64,000 nucleotides of DNA from Paratinospora sagittata (Eukaryota > Streptophyta > Magnoliopsida > Ranunculales > Menispermaceae), in contig CM069607.1 of assembly GCA_035771175.1 (NCBI GenBank), positions 6,569,501 to 6,633,500 of the forward strand, read 5' to 3'. Numbering within the stretch: the stretch's first letter is position 1; every line of letters starts with the position of its first letter. The translations under genes were made by a program, and so were the position numbers. Positions 13,081 through 24,548 of this stretch are shown in pieces. The notes beneath the pieces were generated by a model. That model did no database searches and was not told where the DNA came from. It saw only the letters and a list, made by a program, of their open reading frames with translations.

Positions 13081-14059
13081 TGTTACACCCGTGAGGCAAA
13101 AAAAAAAACAAATATAACAAAATAACTTTCGACTGATTTTTAAATAAAAAATGAATAAAATAATAAAATTTTATTTATAATCTTCTCTAATAAATAGATG
13201 CTCATATTTAAATTCAATTCATTCAGATCTAAACGATCAAAATCTTCAACTAGTTCTCTACTAAAGAGTTTTTCTAGATCAAGAGAGAGAGTCTCATTGT
13301 TCTCTCTTTAAAAATAAAGACAGAGGTGTAATCTACAGTCTATAATGAAGTTTCTACATTCTGCCCGTGGAAGTCGGTTTCAGAATTGAACCACGTAAAA
13401 CTTTTATCTCTTTACTCTTTATAGTTATTATCTTTATTTTACCATTTAGTAGTTAAATTTTGTATACGTCCCAAGAAGTGGTCTCGGAACCTCTAAAAAA
13501 TTCTTAGTATGCTTTGTGGTTGCGGCCTCAGCTGATCTTCCACATCAGGTCTTTTTCGGGACACAACACTATTCACCTACGTGACACTATTTATATGTAT
13601 GACATTATTCATGTATACAGTACTATTCACAAGAAATAGTGAGATTCGGTGTATATCAACTATTCACAGCATACTACTATTAATGTGTGTACCTTGTCAA
13701 GGAATCAATTTATTATATTGTTATTCTGTCGAATCAGTAATTGATTTAATTAGTCAGACTCAGTCTTGTCCTTAGTAACTTTAAATAGTGGACATGAGAC
13801 AACTTGCTGCTTCAGAAGGCTTAATATTTAAGCTGGTCCATTGTGACCCCACCTCTCAACCTGAAGACTAGTCTGGTTAATTTTATTGAAAGTTATTCAC
13901 TCTGTAAAGGTAATACTAGATGTTCAAATAAGACATGTTGGTACAATCGATCCTTATATACATCACTAAACACTACAAATCAAGCAAGAATACAACAGGC
14001 GAAGAAACAACTTTATAGGTTCTATTATTGTTTGGTATTAGTCAAATTTCACACTAATA
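13081..14059 (+). repeat. 3' LTR of the Tat-like element
   Basis: Starts TGTTACACCC and follows the same order of blocks as 9303-10323 ('aacgatcaaaatctt', 'gtctcattgttctct', 'ttttaccatttagtag', the ACTATTCA units, 'cctctcaacctg'). It ends 'cacactaata', the mutated counterpart of 'gcaccaaca'. Confidence 0.65.
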
Positions 14060-14693
14060 TTTAGCTAGCCATGATATTATGGATACAAGTTGTCAATGCC
14101 ACGTACTTTTAGTTATTTTCTTTCAATATCATGTAATATTAATTTGTAGAGATACAACTCTCTGATTGTATAATGGAGTTGATATATACTGTTTTCTTGG
14201 ATATACATAAACAACATATTGGAATACTTATAAAAAGAAAAGCCAAAACAACTGCAACGAGCATATAAAACATATAAAGTTCTGTATGATGTGATTTCAT
14301 TAGATCTATAGTACTAAAATTTCATTTCAATGCTCCTAAAATTCTTTTATGGGGAAGTTTTATAGTTGAGTCTGTTCTCACTATTTGTTAGCCATCGATA
14401 CTATTAAATTGTGTCTGACAGGTACGTAAGGTTAGTGGAAAGAGAGATCCTGATACCTATGATCTAAAATAATAATAATAATAACAGAAAATGCCATATA
14501 TAGAATGTCAAATCACTTTTTATTGGATGGCAAGAAATCTTTCATCTCATAACTTCTTTTTTATTTTTTTCCATTGGTTTTTTTTTTTGAAAAACAAAAA
14601 AGAATTATCTTTGCTTCGTTAATTTATTCGGATTTAGAATATACCAAAAAGAAAAAAAAATAAAAATGAAATAACATTGAACAGTCTCTTTGA

Positions 14694-14742
14694 AGGAGAT
14701 CCAAGTAAAAAATACTGGGTCTTCTTTCAAGGATTATACAAG
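14694..14742 (+). pseudogene. Exon-like relic related to segments upstream of the diterpene cyclase
   Basis: The 49 bp before a GT donor resemble 32849-32908 and 34306-34359, and the similarity continues a little way past the donor (caaggtartaat). In the frame shared with the 32849 copy it reads K-I-L-G-L-L-S-R-I-I-Q, but a TAA lies just upstream. It is probably a fragment left from duplication of the same exon and intron. Confidence 0.35.
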
Positions 14743-15008
14743 GTAGTAATGGAAATCAAAAGGCAAAAAATAAATTTATAACCTTCCTTAAAGATATAAA
14801 GATCATGTTTGGAAGAGTTTTTTTAATAAATATTTTTAAAAAATATATATTGTTAGAAAAAAAATATTTTATATATATTAGGTATTAACGCTTTTTTTTA
14901 ACGTTGACACCTAACTTATATAGATATTTAAAAAATATACATGTATTACATAATATTTTCAATATTTAAGAAAGGATTAAGGTCAATATCAAAGAATAAT
15001 GTTGCAAC

Positions 15009-15015
<7 letters not shown>

Positions 15016-15049
<34 letters not shown>
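15016..15049. repeat. (TA)n microsatellite
   Basis: Uninterrupted TA run, followed by a T-rich stretch. Confidence 0.9.
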
Positions 15050-15052
<3 letters not shown>

Positions 15053-15465
15053 CATTTTTTTTTTTTAAAAGTTAGTCTCTCTCACTTTTTTTTCAAAGCA
15101 TATAGTATATGGTAAATAACTTTTAATATTTTATAAATTGTGTTAATTAATAACATAATAGTATATTATTTCTCGTGGTATGCATGGTTATTTTTTTAGC
15201 AATATTATAATATATAATAAAGAAAGTAGCATTTTTTTTATTTGTTATTTTTTTATTTTTGAAAAAAGTGGCAATCTTATAATTAAATCTGTTTAATATT
15301 ATAAAAGAAGAAAATAATAATAAATGAGAGAGAGAGAGGCCGGACTTCACGTGGTCGAAAATAAAGACATGAGAGAGGAAGATTCAAGGTATGAAAGTTG
15401 CGACGGACTTCACATGGCAAAAGGGTATGTAGTGCCGCTTTTACTATATAAATATACAACTATGC

Positions 15466-15665
15466 AAACCCACGCTATGCAATATTTTATGAAAAGTTTT
15501 TAAAATAATAAACTATACAAGTAAGCAACCCCACGTTACGCGCGAGTTCTTTAAAAAAAACATTTTATGAGAAGTTTTTAAAATAATAAAATATAAAGCA
15601 ACCGCACGCATAGCGCGGGTACTTTACAAAAATAATTTATGAGAAGTTTTTAAAATAATAAATTA
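15466..15665 (+). repeat. Three diverged repeats with CG-rich hairpin phrases (Helitron-like)
   Basis: Three copies of 'tgagaagtttttaaaataataaa' follow 'cccacgctatgc', 'cccacgttacgcgcg' and 'cgcacgcatagcgcgggt'. The last can fold (CGC-GCG) and resembles hairpins near plant Helitron 3' ends. No CTAG-type end or helicase sequence is visible, so the class is only suggested. Confidence 0.35.
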
Positions 15666-15864
15666 AATTAAATAATATAAAACATAAAATATAATATAAT
15701 TAAGTAATAATTTTTAAAATATAAATATATATATTTTTTTAATTAATGATTTTTTGGCACCCCAAAGTTATCTTTCTTTTTTTAGATGAAATTAATCATT
15801 CTGAACTTGGGTACGACAGAGTTATTTGGGTTGGCCCTTTCAATAGGGGCGGATAAATGGCGGC

Positions 15865-15936
15865 ACGTCTAAACTTGAACTCGAGACCTGAACCTCAATC
15901 TTACTTATACACAGTTCCTCAACCAACTAAGTTATC
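15865..15936 (-). mobile_element. SINE-like (tRNA-derived) fragment
   Basis: On the minus strand, 'taacttagttggttgagg' resembles RNA polymerase III box A and 'ggtctcgagttcaag' resembles box B, about 30 bp apart. A transcribable tRNA gene is not supported because no cloverleaf can be drawn. It lies just outside the 3' end of the LINE. Confidence 0.45.
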
Positions 15937-15999
15937 ACTTGTTCGTAATATAAATGTTATTCTTTCTTTTTCTTTTCTTTTTTAATTCAAAAGAGTGAA

Positions 16000-16840
16000 A
16001 AATGGCCACTAAGGCCTTACAAACGCCACACCTGCTAAATCAGCAAGGAGAAGGGGAGAGAGACCTTCTTGAACAAAGTTACATAAAACCAAAGAAGCAA
16101 AATTTGGGTTGGGCGTGGAGGCAAGGAAATCAGCACACTGATTGCCTTCCCGAAGGGTATGTTGAAGAACATAATCTTAGCTTCTACACAAACATTTTAC
16201 AGTCCTGGACAAGCCCAAACGTAGGGTGTTCCTGAGATATATTTCCTTTAATTAGTTTGATTGCAACAATGAATTAATCTCTATGATAAGTCTTTGGATA
16301 TTAAGATTCCACGCAACCTTCATACCTTCACAAATCCCCCAAAGCTCAGCTATCATATGTTGTCCACAGTACCAATGAATCCATGATATCCCTTAATCCA
16401 ACCCCTGTAGCAATTCTGAAGAAGTCCACCAAAACTCGAAACACCCGGATTGCCTTTAGAGGCTCCATCGGTGTTCAACTTAACCCACTCCATAGGTGGG
16501 AGAGACCAAGATACAAGCCTTGAGGAACGACAAACTCCTTCCTTTTGTTCATCCAGGAAGCCACAAATAAGGTCACTCATAAGGTCTCTGGTTTTCTTTC
16601 AAAGCAAAGCAATACTGGCTCAAGCTCCTTCGAAAATGAAGTTATTTCTAGAGGTCCAGAGACACCAAATGGCTAATAAGAAAAATAAGTTTCACTCTCT
16701 GGAAATAATTTGTTGTGGACGATATTTAGCATTCACCTTAATCCAATCATATAGGTCGAGATTAAAAAAGTAGTCCTTTGATTTCTAGTAATGTAGACAT
16801 TCCAGAAGCTAGTAGCCCAAGGGCAGCGTAAAGCCCGTAC
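16000..16840 (-). pseudogene. LINE RNase H domain and C-terminus
   Basis: On the minus strand, 16580-16353 encodes WVKLNTDGASKGNPG, the first catalytic-Asp strand of plant LINE-type RNase H. Further down (about 16190-16090) REGNQCADFLA gives the last conserved His/Asp helix in degenerate form. The start (about 16810) reads ATSFWN, which continues the zinc-binding region interrupted at 19345. Stops are present, for example after GTVDNI and in the middle of the domain. Confidence 0.7.
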
Positions 16841-17029
16841 CTTAGGATGACGTCATTTTGATCCATAGAGTACTCATATATGTATACGTATACATATGCG
16901 TATACGTATTTGATGCTCGACGCACGTAGGTTCTAGTGTCTTTGCATGCTTTTATGTCGTTTAGAGTGCGCGTGAAGTTTTGGAGACCATTCGGCGACGA
17001 AAATGTCGAAAATCGGGTTCAGGGACCAA

Positions 17030-17245
17030 GGAGCTCGCTCCATGCACTGATACGAGGCAAAAATGGCCTTAATGCATGGAGGAGCGCGCTCCTTGGGCAT
17101 GGCCGAACTGAAATTTTTATCAGTCATTGGTGGAGCGCGCTCCATGAAGAAATCCAAAAAATTTGCATTCCACCAGCTTGGTGGAGTGTGCTCCATGAAA
17201 CCAAAAAAATAAAAATTTGTGATTTTGGCTGGTGGAGCACACTCC
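17030..17245 (+). repeat. Five tandem repeats with an exact 51-bp period and palindromic core
   Basis: Cores of the GGAGCGCGCTCC type start at 17030, 17081, 17132, 17183 and 17234, each 51 bp apart. Units 2 and 3 are the perfect 12-bp palindrome. Unit 4 is GGAGTGTGCTCC and unit 5 GGAGCACACTCC, reverse complements of one another, as expected if CpG sites decayed on opposite strands. Most cores are followed by ATG or TTG. The repeat is within the LTR, upstream of its TATA box. Confidence 0.85.
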
Positions 17246-17316
17246 ATGCTGGGAAATCTGAAAAAAATGAGTTTTTGGCAGATTTTTCATGTGGGCCAAA
17301 AAATGCAACTTAACTT

Positions 17317-17325
17317 CTATAAAAG
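17317..17325 (+). promoter_or_regulatory. Probable LTR TATA box
   Basis: 'ctataaaag' lies about 70 bp after the last 51-bp repeat in otherwise untranslated LTR sequence, consistent with the U3 promoter. No transcript evidence is available. Confidence 0.45.
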
Positions 17326-19344
17326 CATTTGGGACATGTTTTGTTCATTTTAACACTTTCAAAAGGAGCAAGAGAGCTTGGAGAAGAGGAACAGAAAGGG
17401 AGAATAGAAAATGGAGAGAAAGGCTAAGGTTTGAAGCATTTGTGCTTAAGAAGGCTCTAAGGTTTGCATTTCTCCTCATTTTCTTCATTTAATCTCTTTA
17501 GCTAATAGCTTGCAAGTTTTCTTTTGACCTAGGGTTTTCTATGAATCCCGGATTTGTAGGGTTCTTGACCTAGGGTGTGCATGTTTAAGCTATTTTAGGC
17601 TTTTTGTGGTATTAGTTACCTTCCTTGACCTAGAACAACACCTAAGAAGTATTTTCACACATGAATCCCAAAATTTAAGGAGGGTGGTGGAAGAACACAT
17701 CTAGGAGTTAAGTCTTGCATGTCATATATGTGTATCTAGAGACCATTGGGAACCCATTAATGGTGAAACTCCAAATTTCTAGCAAGAAATTGGAGGGGTT
17801 ACGTGTATTTGACCTAAACCTAGGTTTTGGACTTAGAGTTTTCCATTAGGCTTACATGTGATATATGTTGAATAGATGGCTAAATGTGGATGTTTGGTAG
17901 TCCAATTTACTAATTTTGATTGGTGGAAAACTTAAGTGTAGTGTAATCTTGGCCTAGGCGATGAAATTTGGGAAATTGCATGAATTTGGGGATTTTTCCA
18001 AATTTGGGGATTTTGACCTAGTTGATGTCAATTGATGAAATTGACATGAAATTAGTCTAATTAACTCTATTTAAGAATGAATGCAATGGATTATGATGGT
18101 TGGATCATGGGGATCAACCTATTGCATTCATTTTGGTTAAATGTGGGTTAATTAGATATTAAATGGTTGAATTGAGCAATATGGATTAACTCATGGGTAT
18201 GACCATTCTAGAATCTAAATTGGCTATGAAATTGGGTTTAAACATGGTTGTTTAGCATAGTTTTGGACTGATAGTGTTGTATGAACCATGTATTATGTAG
18301 GGATTTTGATTGATCTTAGTGACCCAAATAGGCCAATTTGAGGAGCTTAGGAGTGTGTTTGTGGCATTCTAGTACCTCTTGTGGTTGGATTGGATTGGAT
18401 TAGCTAGGTCTAGCCAATCGATTTGTGAGTGTTTCTTTACTTGTAATTTATATATGTGGCATTGTAGTATAAATGAGTTTTTAAATGCTTATCTAATGTA
18501 GTATGCATGATTTAATGATTCATGAAATGTGTTTGAGCATAGTCAGTTGGAAAAGCAATGTGGGTTGGATCTCCTAGCATGGGATTCTCTTTTAGGGAAT
18601 TCCATCAGGCTAGATGGTGATATCCAGTTGTGGACCTTGCAGAGGGTTTTATGGCTTGCGTAGATAAGATTGCCTAGACATGATATTTGTCTCGGTGGGG
18701 TGATCTTATTAGTTATACGACCCTAAAAATCCTATTAGATTATAGGTAAGAGGTTGATCGGGCAATGAGTGTCGCACACTCAGGCCTTTGGATTAACACT
18801 TACTCAGGAGGTGTCTAGGATTGCATATGCATGTTTATCACCATGCTATTTAAATTGTTTTAATGATCTTGCAATGTTTTATTTAAATGCATATATATGT
18901 TGTGACTTGTAGAAAACATTCACTCAGCTTGTTGTAGCTCACCTTTCATCCTTATCATTTCAAGTTCGGATAGAAAGGGGAAGGGAAAGGCTTAGCTGCG
19001 GAGCATTTCCCTGTATTTTGTTGATGTAGGTGTTTTAGTACTTTTTCGCATTTTGATAAATTGTACTATATAACACCTAATGTATACTTAACACATAGAT
19101 GGCTTTGTATTTTATGGTTAAATATGATTTTGTATATTTTGAACATTATGGACTTAGAAAAATTTTTATGGTATTCATTTTGGGTATGTATTTACATTGA
19201 TGATCTATTATGTCCATGCGTTTTGATGTTGTTTATTGGGATTATGTGTGTGGTTAGAAGGGTGACGGGATGTCGGAGATATCGAGAGAGGATATACCTG
19301 GGGTTCCATACCGGTCATGACGTCACAAATAGTGGGTCGTGACA

Positions 19345-20107
19345 GGTAGTCCCTCAATACATGCAACATCGTTTCCGCGTCGTGTGACAAAGAGGGCAAA
19401 AGGGGTCCGTGGACATACCTCTTATATATCGAAGCTCATTGGTTGAATAGCAAGCCAAACAAATTGCTTGAATTTCTCAGCATAGTATAACCTCCAAATC
19501 CAAGGCCACATGTCACCATTATCGTGAGGCGTGGTCTCGAGAAGCATGATATAAGCTGACTTAACAATAAACTCTCCATTTGAAGTTTTTGACCAAATCA
19601 GCCTATCGTCAACCCGATAGTAAGGAATTAGGCTCCCTCTAACAATGTTACCAACAGTCGTTGGCATACTTTTCCTTTAACAATGTTACCAACAGTGTGT
19701 GCAGCCTTTGAAAACACCACTCTCTATTATCATCAAGAAAATCTGCAATAGTCAATTGAGCATCGGTAATGTGAGGATCGTCCATAAGAAAGTCACTAAG
19801 GGGGCGATCACCTGTCTACTTATCATTCCAAAAAGAGATTTGATCACCTCTTCACACTCTCCAAATCAATCCATCTGTAAGAATATTAATTCCATGAAGG
19901 ATGTCCCTCCAAGAAGCAGAAGATGACTGAGAAGAGGGTGGATTGAGTACACTAGAGCCTCTAACGTACTTTTCCTTAATATTTAAACCCACAAGGAAGG
20001 TTGGTTTTTAAGAAGACCCCAACCTATCTTGTCAAGAAATGTTAGATTACATTCCCTCATGGTTATAATACCCAAACCCCATACACTTTTGGCTTACAAA
20101 CCTGTTT
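19345..20107 (-). pseudogene. LINE zinc-binding reverse transcriptase region (zf-RVT)
   Basis: On the minus strand, 19667-19422 encodes a stretch with DRLIWSKTSNGEFIVKSAY and WPWIWRLYYAEKFKQFVWLA, typical of the plant LINE zf-RVT region. It is followed by a Cys/His-like segment (HDAETMLHVLRDY) just before the LTR insertion. Stops separate it from the reverse transcriptase part upstream. Confidence 0.7.
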
Positions 20108-21483
20108 TCAGCCAATGAGATGAACCTTTTGACATGACGGCATATCATTCCATAAGAAATCTCTATTCAACTTGTCTATACTGCTGCAAATGGATTGCGG
20201 GATCCAAGTATTTTGCATGGTGTAAAGGGGGACAGCTGAGGAAACAGTTTTGATGAGCGTTGCTCGGCCTACTATGTTTAGCAATTTCGATCTCCAACCC
20301 ACAAGCTTCATCTGTATTTTGTCAACAACATGCTGGAAATCCTCTTTGCAAGGCCTTGATTTGAAGAGAGGAATGCCCAGGTATTTTCCCAAGTCATTAG
20401 TAAGGCTTATGATTGCTCTAACACTTATGGATCGGGTTCTTCTTCTACTGATATTAGAAGAAACAAAGAGCTTCGATTTATGGAGGTTAATTCTTTCACC
20501 CCACATCGCACAGAAGGTGGAAAGTGTCTCCATGATCTTTCCAACCTGTTCCCTTGAGGCTTGTGAAAATAACAACAAATCATCCGCAAAGAAGAGGTAA
20601 GTTAAAGGAATGCCCGGGCGAGATAGCTTGATTGCTTTCCAATGTCCCTTACTACTAGCTTTTGAGATCATGTGAGATAACCGTTCCATACACAAGATAA
20701 ATTAGTAGGGAGAGAGTGGAACCCCTGAACGCAATCTTTGCTTAGGGTAAAATTCCTAAGTAGGTTCTCCATTCCAAAGGACAGCAAATCGAACCGAAGT
20801 TATACAACACATGATTAACTGAGTAATCTTTGGAGGAAACTTAAAATACTCCAGAGTTTCATGTAGAAAGTTCCAGCTTATGCGATCATATGCCTTCTCC
20901 AAATGAATTTTCAAAGCTAGAAAACCACCCTTGCCTTTTTTCCTACGCCTAATGTGGATCACCTCTTGAGCCACTAAGATATTATCTGTAGTGCTTCTTC
21001 CTGGAGTAAAGCTACTTTGATGATACTCAATAAGCTTATTTAACAAAGGTCACAATCTCCCTACCATGACTTTTGTTAGAATCTTATAGCTTACATTACA
21101 TAAGTTGATCGGGTGCATTTGGGCAATAGTTTCCGGGTTGTCCACTTTAGGTACAAGAGTAATAAAAGTGGAGTTAAGAGCTGGAGGTATTACCCATCAC
21201 TACAAATTCTTGTAATCATAGATGTAACTGAGTCACCAACAATCTCCCAATTCTTCTGATAGAAAACAGCTTGTAGGCCATCAAGTCCAGATGTTTTCAT
21301 GGGCTTCATGGACTTGAGGGACTTAAAAACTTCCTCCGGGAGCATGGGCACACATAGAGTTTCACTGTCTTCAAGAGAAAGGGCATTACCAAACCCCCTG
21401 TTATTAGCAACAGCACTAGAGGTCATAATATTATGATCTAAAGTATAAAGATCCCTATAAAAGTCTACAAAATGAGTCTTCAA
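20108..21483 (-). pseudogene. LINE reverse transcriptase domain
   Basis: Minus-strand pieces 21483-21190, 21046-20756 and 20695-20108 give the L1-type reverse transcriptase in order. SSFTPGRSTTDNILVAQEVI is a fingers motif. LALKIHLEKAYDRISWNFL is the first catalytic motif, where K replaces the usual D of the L-A-L-K-I-D-L type. TYLFFADDLLLFSQA is the FADD box with the catalytic Asp pair. KYLGIPLF is the thumb motif. Frameshifts divide the pieces, so no active enzyme is expected. Confidence 0.85.
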
Positions 21484-21876
21484 ACCTTCTGGTCATCACA
21501 CGATAAACCATCGATTTTTAGAGACTTAATCTTATTTCTATTTCGGCGAACCAAAGTTGACATATGAAAGAAAGTCGTATTTGTATCACCTTGCCAAAGC
21601 CATTGGATCCTTGATTTCTACATCCAGAGAAGTTCTTCTCTACGAATAACTTCATTATATTGATCAAGAAGCACATCTTTTAAGTAAGATAGGAAATTTG
21701 ATTGTCTTCTAGTAAGAAATTTTTGAATACTAGAAATTCAAGCTAAGAGAATCTTTTTTTGTTTGAAGATATTCCCAAAGACCTCTCTGTTTCATACTTT
21801 AATCTGAGATGTGAAGGAAGAAACTGCCTGCAGATAATCTGAAGAGAACGGCCTCTAGTAATCAATAAGCACCTGT

Positions 21877-22635
21877 TTAAAGTTCTCTCAACCATGCAGC
21901 CTCAAAACGAAAGGGTCTCCTCGTTGGGACATGAAAAACGGAAGTGTCCACCATTATAGGACAATGATCGGAAAATGTTCGCAGAAGATGGTGAAGTTTT
22001 GCATTAGGGAACATTAACCTCCACTTGTCCATGCAAAGTACGCAATCCAACCTCTGTTTGATCAATCCCAAACCTTGCCTACCATTCATCCAAGTAAAAC
22101 AAGGCCCTGTAAAGTCCAGATCCAACAGATTGCACTCGTTGATTACTGAATTAAACTTGGAGCAACGAGAAGGACAAACCAGGCCACCCATTTTCTCACT
22201 TTGGTAACGAACATCATTAAAATCCCTCATGACTAGCCATGCTTGAGGGCAACACTTTGCAAAATTGGATAATTCTACCCATTGAGACTCCTTAATCCTG
22301 GGATTAATATTTGCATACACTAAGGTCAGAATCCAATCCGACAACTTGTCCTGAGACACCGAGAGAAATAACATCTAGTGATTATCAGATAAAATCCTGA
22401 TCTTGATCTTTTCTTCCTTCCAAAGCAGATGAAGGCCCCCACTTCGGCCTACTGAAGCAACACTATGAGACTTGTAGATCTTGTCATCTTTTAAGAATTT
22501 AATAATTGGAGAAGAACGTCGTGTCTCCAGCAAGCAAATAAGATTCGCTAGTTGGGTTAAGAGTAACTCCTTCAAATGGCACTGAAAAATGGGGATTTGA
22601 ACTCCCCTGCAATTCCATGTGATTTGCTTCATAAG
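21877..22635 (-). pseudogene. LINE apurinic-type endonuclease domain
   Basis: The minus strand begins at about 22635 with ITWNCRG, the N-terminal catalytic Asn strand, then LLETRR with the catalytic Glu. A stop interrupts near 22375, and 22374-21877 continues with DFNDV and SDHCPI, the Asp/Asn and Ser-Asp-His motifs of exonuclease-endonuclease-phosphatase folds. The domain is therefore complete in content but broken. Confidence 0.8.
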
Positions 22636-22639
22636 GAAA

Positions 22640-23637
22640 CTAGCAGAAGAGAAAAGAAAGATGCCTAGAGTATTAAACCACATTTTTGAAATTTCCAGCT
22701 CCATCTTTACGCCGTGGACTCCTGCTCCTATGCCTGCATTCTGATGCACTGTGGTTAGCCTCCTGCAAACGATCATCACCTGGATCATGCGGGACATTAG
22801 ACCGACGGATCAGGGAGGGGGCACCAGAATCTCCAACGGCTGTCTCGCGACCATCCTCCTGAAATTTCTTGAACAGGGTCATGAAGCTTCCTTTATGTCC
22901 GAGCATTGGATATTTTCCTCGATCCTGGGTGGTTGATGAACTCCATGAATCACGGTGGGGATCACTAGTGACAGGTTAGAAGTGCCTATCGGCAGAAACC
23001 CCTTTTCCTTCTTTACTTGCAGCTACGATTGTCTCCTTGATTCCCGCCCCCTTTGCCGCCGATAGAAGTTGGGCTATTGCTGAAACACGTCGATCTCGAC
23101 TTTGATCATTACTTATCGCATTCGCTGGCTTGCCGCCCTCAGCGGCATAAAGCACGATGTGCATTTCCCCTTCCATCTCTCTCGGTGGAACCATTTGGGA
23201 AGACCTTCCTTTTTCAATATCCCCTTCCAAAGCAGAGAACATATTTGCAGATTTGGTGGGATCTTCTTAAAACTAACATGGGATTGTGGAATTACTTATA
23301 TGACCCTCTGATTTTTTCCTCGGCACCGGAAGACGAGGACGTTGGACGGTAATCATCCACGGGCCAAAGTTCGTCACTTCCGCGTGAGTTGGTTCACCGC
23401 TCCTATGGCTACTCTCTTGGGAAGGAACTTGCGTTGAACATGGGTTACTCGCACTCTCATCAATAAACCAGTATTCTTCAAACTTATGTCCTGCTCGCCC
23501 AAATCTGATCGTTTCCGCTTCTCAGGTCGGTTTCCTAGGTTTATGACTTCCGACTTGGATTCCCGGACATAAGCCTTCATAGCCCGATTTGAGGTACCGA
23601 TTTGGTCTCCACAAAAGATCGTTCTGATTTCGCCCAC
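22640..23637 (-). pseudogene. LINE ORF1 remnant
   Basis: Three minus-strand open pieces (23637-23374, 23242-22976, 22906-22673) lie directly upstream of the endonuclease. They are basic and low in complexity (for example RHRSRSPRRKDGAG near the end), fitting the C-terminal part of the RNA-binding ORF1 protein. The usual N-terminal domain and CCHC knuckle are not found, so this assignment rests mostly on position. Confidence 0.45.
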
Positions 23638-23640
23638 TGG

Positions 23641-24500
23641 CCCAACTTGGTTATTTTTTGGAGTCCTCTATCGATTGGAGTCCTTCACGAACTCCTTCTG
23701 ATGACCTTTACGGATTTAAATTTCGATCTCCTGCTTGAGATAGTAGCACTAGTCGATATCGTGACCGTGGTCCCGATAATACCGACAATATTTTTTATTA
23801 TCCCTTTGTTCTGTAGGTGTTTTCAGCTTTTTGGGCCATCGAATATGGTCTATGTTCTGAATCTCTAAGAGAACTTGTTCTCGTGAGGCAGTCAGAGGCA
23901 TGTAGTTGGAGTAAACATTTTGGGGTACTTTTTTCTCCTTTGTTCTCGGACGCCAGAGTCCAATCTCTTTCCGCCCCAGTTGTCCTTTTTCGAGTTATGT
24001 TCCCTTTTCCGCTTCCCTGACCTTCATCCTGTGAGAAAAGCAGTTATTGTCGTTTTGTCGTCACACTCGTTTACCTCAACTCGTACATCATCGAAACAAC
24101 CGAGGTATTCCTTTAGAGATTCACCTTTGTTTTGCTTGATAATAGGTAAGTTATTCACAGGTTTTTCTCTCTCTTTTTTCTAGCAAAATAATTCATGAAC
24201 TTGTGAGCTAAGTGCCCAAAATAACATATAAAGCCGATTCTCCCCTCTGAGGTTGAAGGCCAAGATGTGGAAGGTGACTATAAAGCGGTCAAAGGGGGAT
24301 TACTTCCCTTAACATCCATTGCTGCTCCAAGACGTTTTGAGACATTTTCTCTAGGTTCTTCTCTATGGCAGTCAACCTTGATTTCTGAGCATAGTTCTTT
24401 GACTGCTTTTTTGGTGGTCTTCCCCTTTGTTTTTGGGTACCATCGGGGTGGCGACGGGTTTCATCTCAACTAGTATTTCTACCTTCAAACTCATGACGGC
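23641..24500 (-). pseudogene. Tat-like gag with CCHC knuckle, degenerate
   Basis: On the minus strand, fragments read SSQVHELF (about 24215-24190), VSMMYELR, then HIRWPKKLKTPTEQRDNKKYC (about 23860-23795) and CRYYRDHGHDID-stop-CYYLKQ. The last is a zinc-knuckle-like segment typical of Tat-type gag, with a stop between its halves. Several other stops are present. Confidence 0.6.
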
Positions 24501-24529
24501 AGAGCAATTTCTAGCTTACAATGTCGAAT

Positions 24530-24548
24530 TCCCACAGACGGCGCCAAA
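24530..24548 (-). other. Primer-binding site of the Tat-like element
   Basis: The minus strand reads TTTGGCGCCGTCTGTGGGA right after the LTR end CCAACA. It is the best preserved of the three primer-site copies in the window. Confidence 0.75.

Larger units (their letters stand above)
9303..14059 (+). mobile_element. Non-autonomous Tat-like Ty3 element without gag or pol
   Basis: Two related LTRs (9303-10323, 5'-truncated; 13081-14059) bracket a 2.76-kb internal region. The sequence after the left LTR matches the TTTGGCG-TCTGTGGGAA primer-site style of plant Tat-type elements. The internal region encodes no gag, protease, reverse transcriptase or integrase in any frame. It has short tandem repeats on the left and a degenerate antisense coding region on the right. 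A second copy with the same organisation starts at 61080 and runs off the window, so this is a defined family and not a random deletion product. Confidence 0.65.
14060..15864. other. AT-rich intergenic sequence with short repeats
   Basis: No gene. It holds an exon-like relic at 14694-14742, a (TA)n run at about 15016-15049 and a small repeat cluster at 15466-15665, listed separately. Confidence 0.55.
16848..19344 (+). mobile_element. LTR of a Tekay/Del-like family inserted in the LINE
   Basis: This 2.5-kb sequence interrupts the LINE reading frame. It begins 'atgacgtcattttg' and ends 'gtcatgacgtca ... gggtcgtgaca', the same right end as the LTRs at 717-3429. It carries the shared block near 18915-18990 (CATTCACTCAGCTTGTT, then AAAGGGGAAGGGAAAGGC). 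A clear 5-bp target duplication is not visible: only AGG is shared by both flanks. It could therefore be a solo LTR with a damaged left end. No protein-coding domain is inside. Confidence 0.55.
15960..23640 (-). mobile_element. L1-type LINE, degenerate, split by an LTR insertion
   Basis: A plant L1-type non-LTR retrotransposon read on the minus strand: ORF1 remnant, endonuclease, reverse transcriptase, zinc-binding region, RNase H, and a T-rich tract on the plus strand (15960-15990) standing for the 3' poly(A). A 2.5-kb LTR at 16848-19344 interrupts the zinc-binding/RNase H junction; reading across it restores the expected order. Many stops and frameshifts mean the element is dead. Its 5' side abuts a Tat-like gag at about 23640, so ORF1 is probably truncated there. 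Confidence 0.8.

Noticed and set aside
15865..15936. tRNA gene on the minus strand
   Set aside because: Boxes A and B are present but no acceptor stem or anticodon arm can be formed; a SINE relic fits better.
16936..17313. Open frames of about 105-125 residues on both strands
   Set aside because: They arise because the 51-bp repeat is a multiple of three. They lie inside an LTR upstream of its TATA box.
20250..20600. Plus-strand open frame of 116 residues
   Set aside because: It lies opposite the LINE reverse transcriptase coding strand and has no features of its own.
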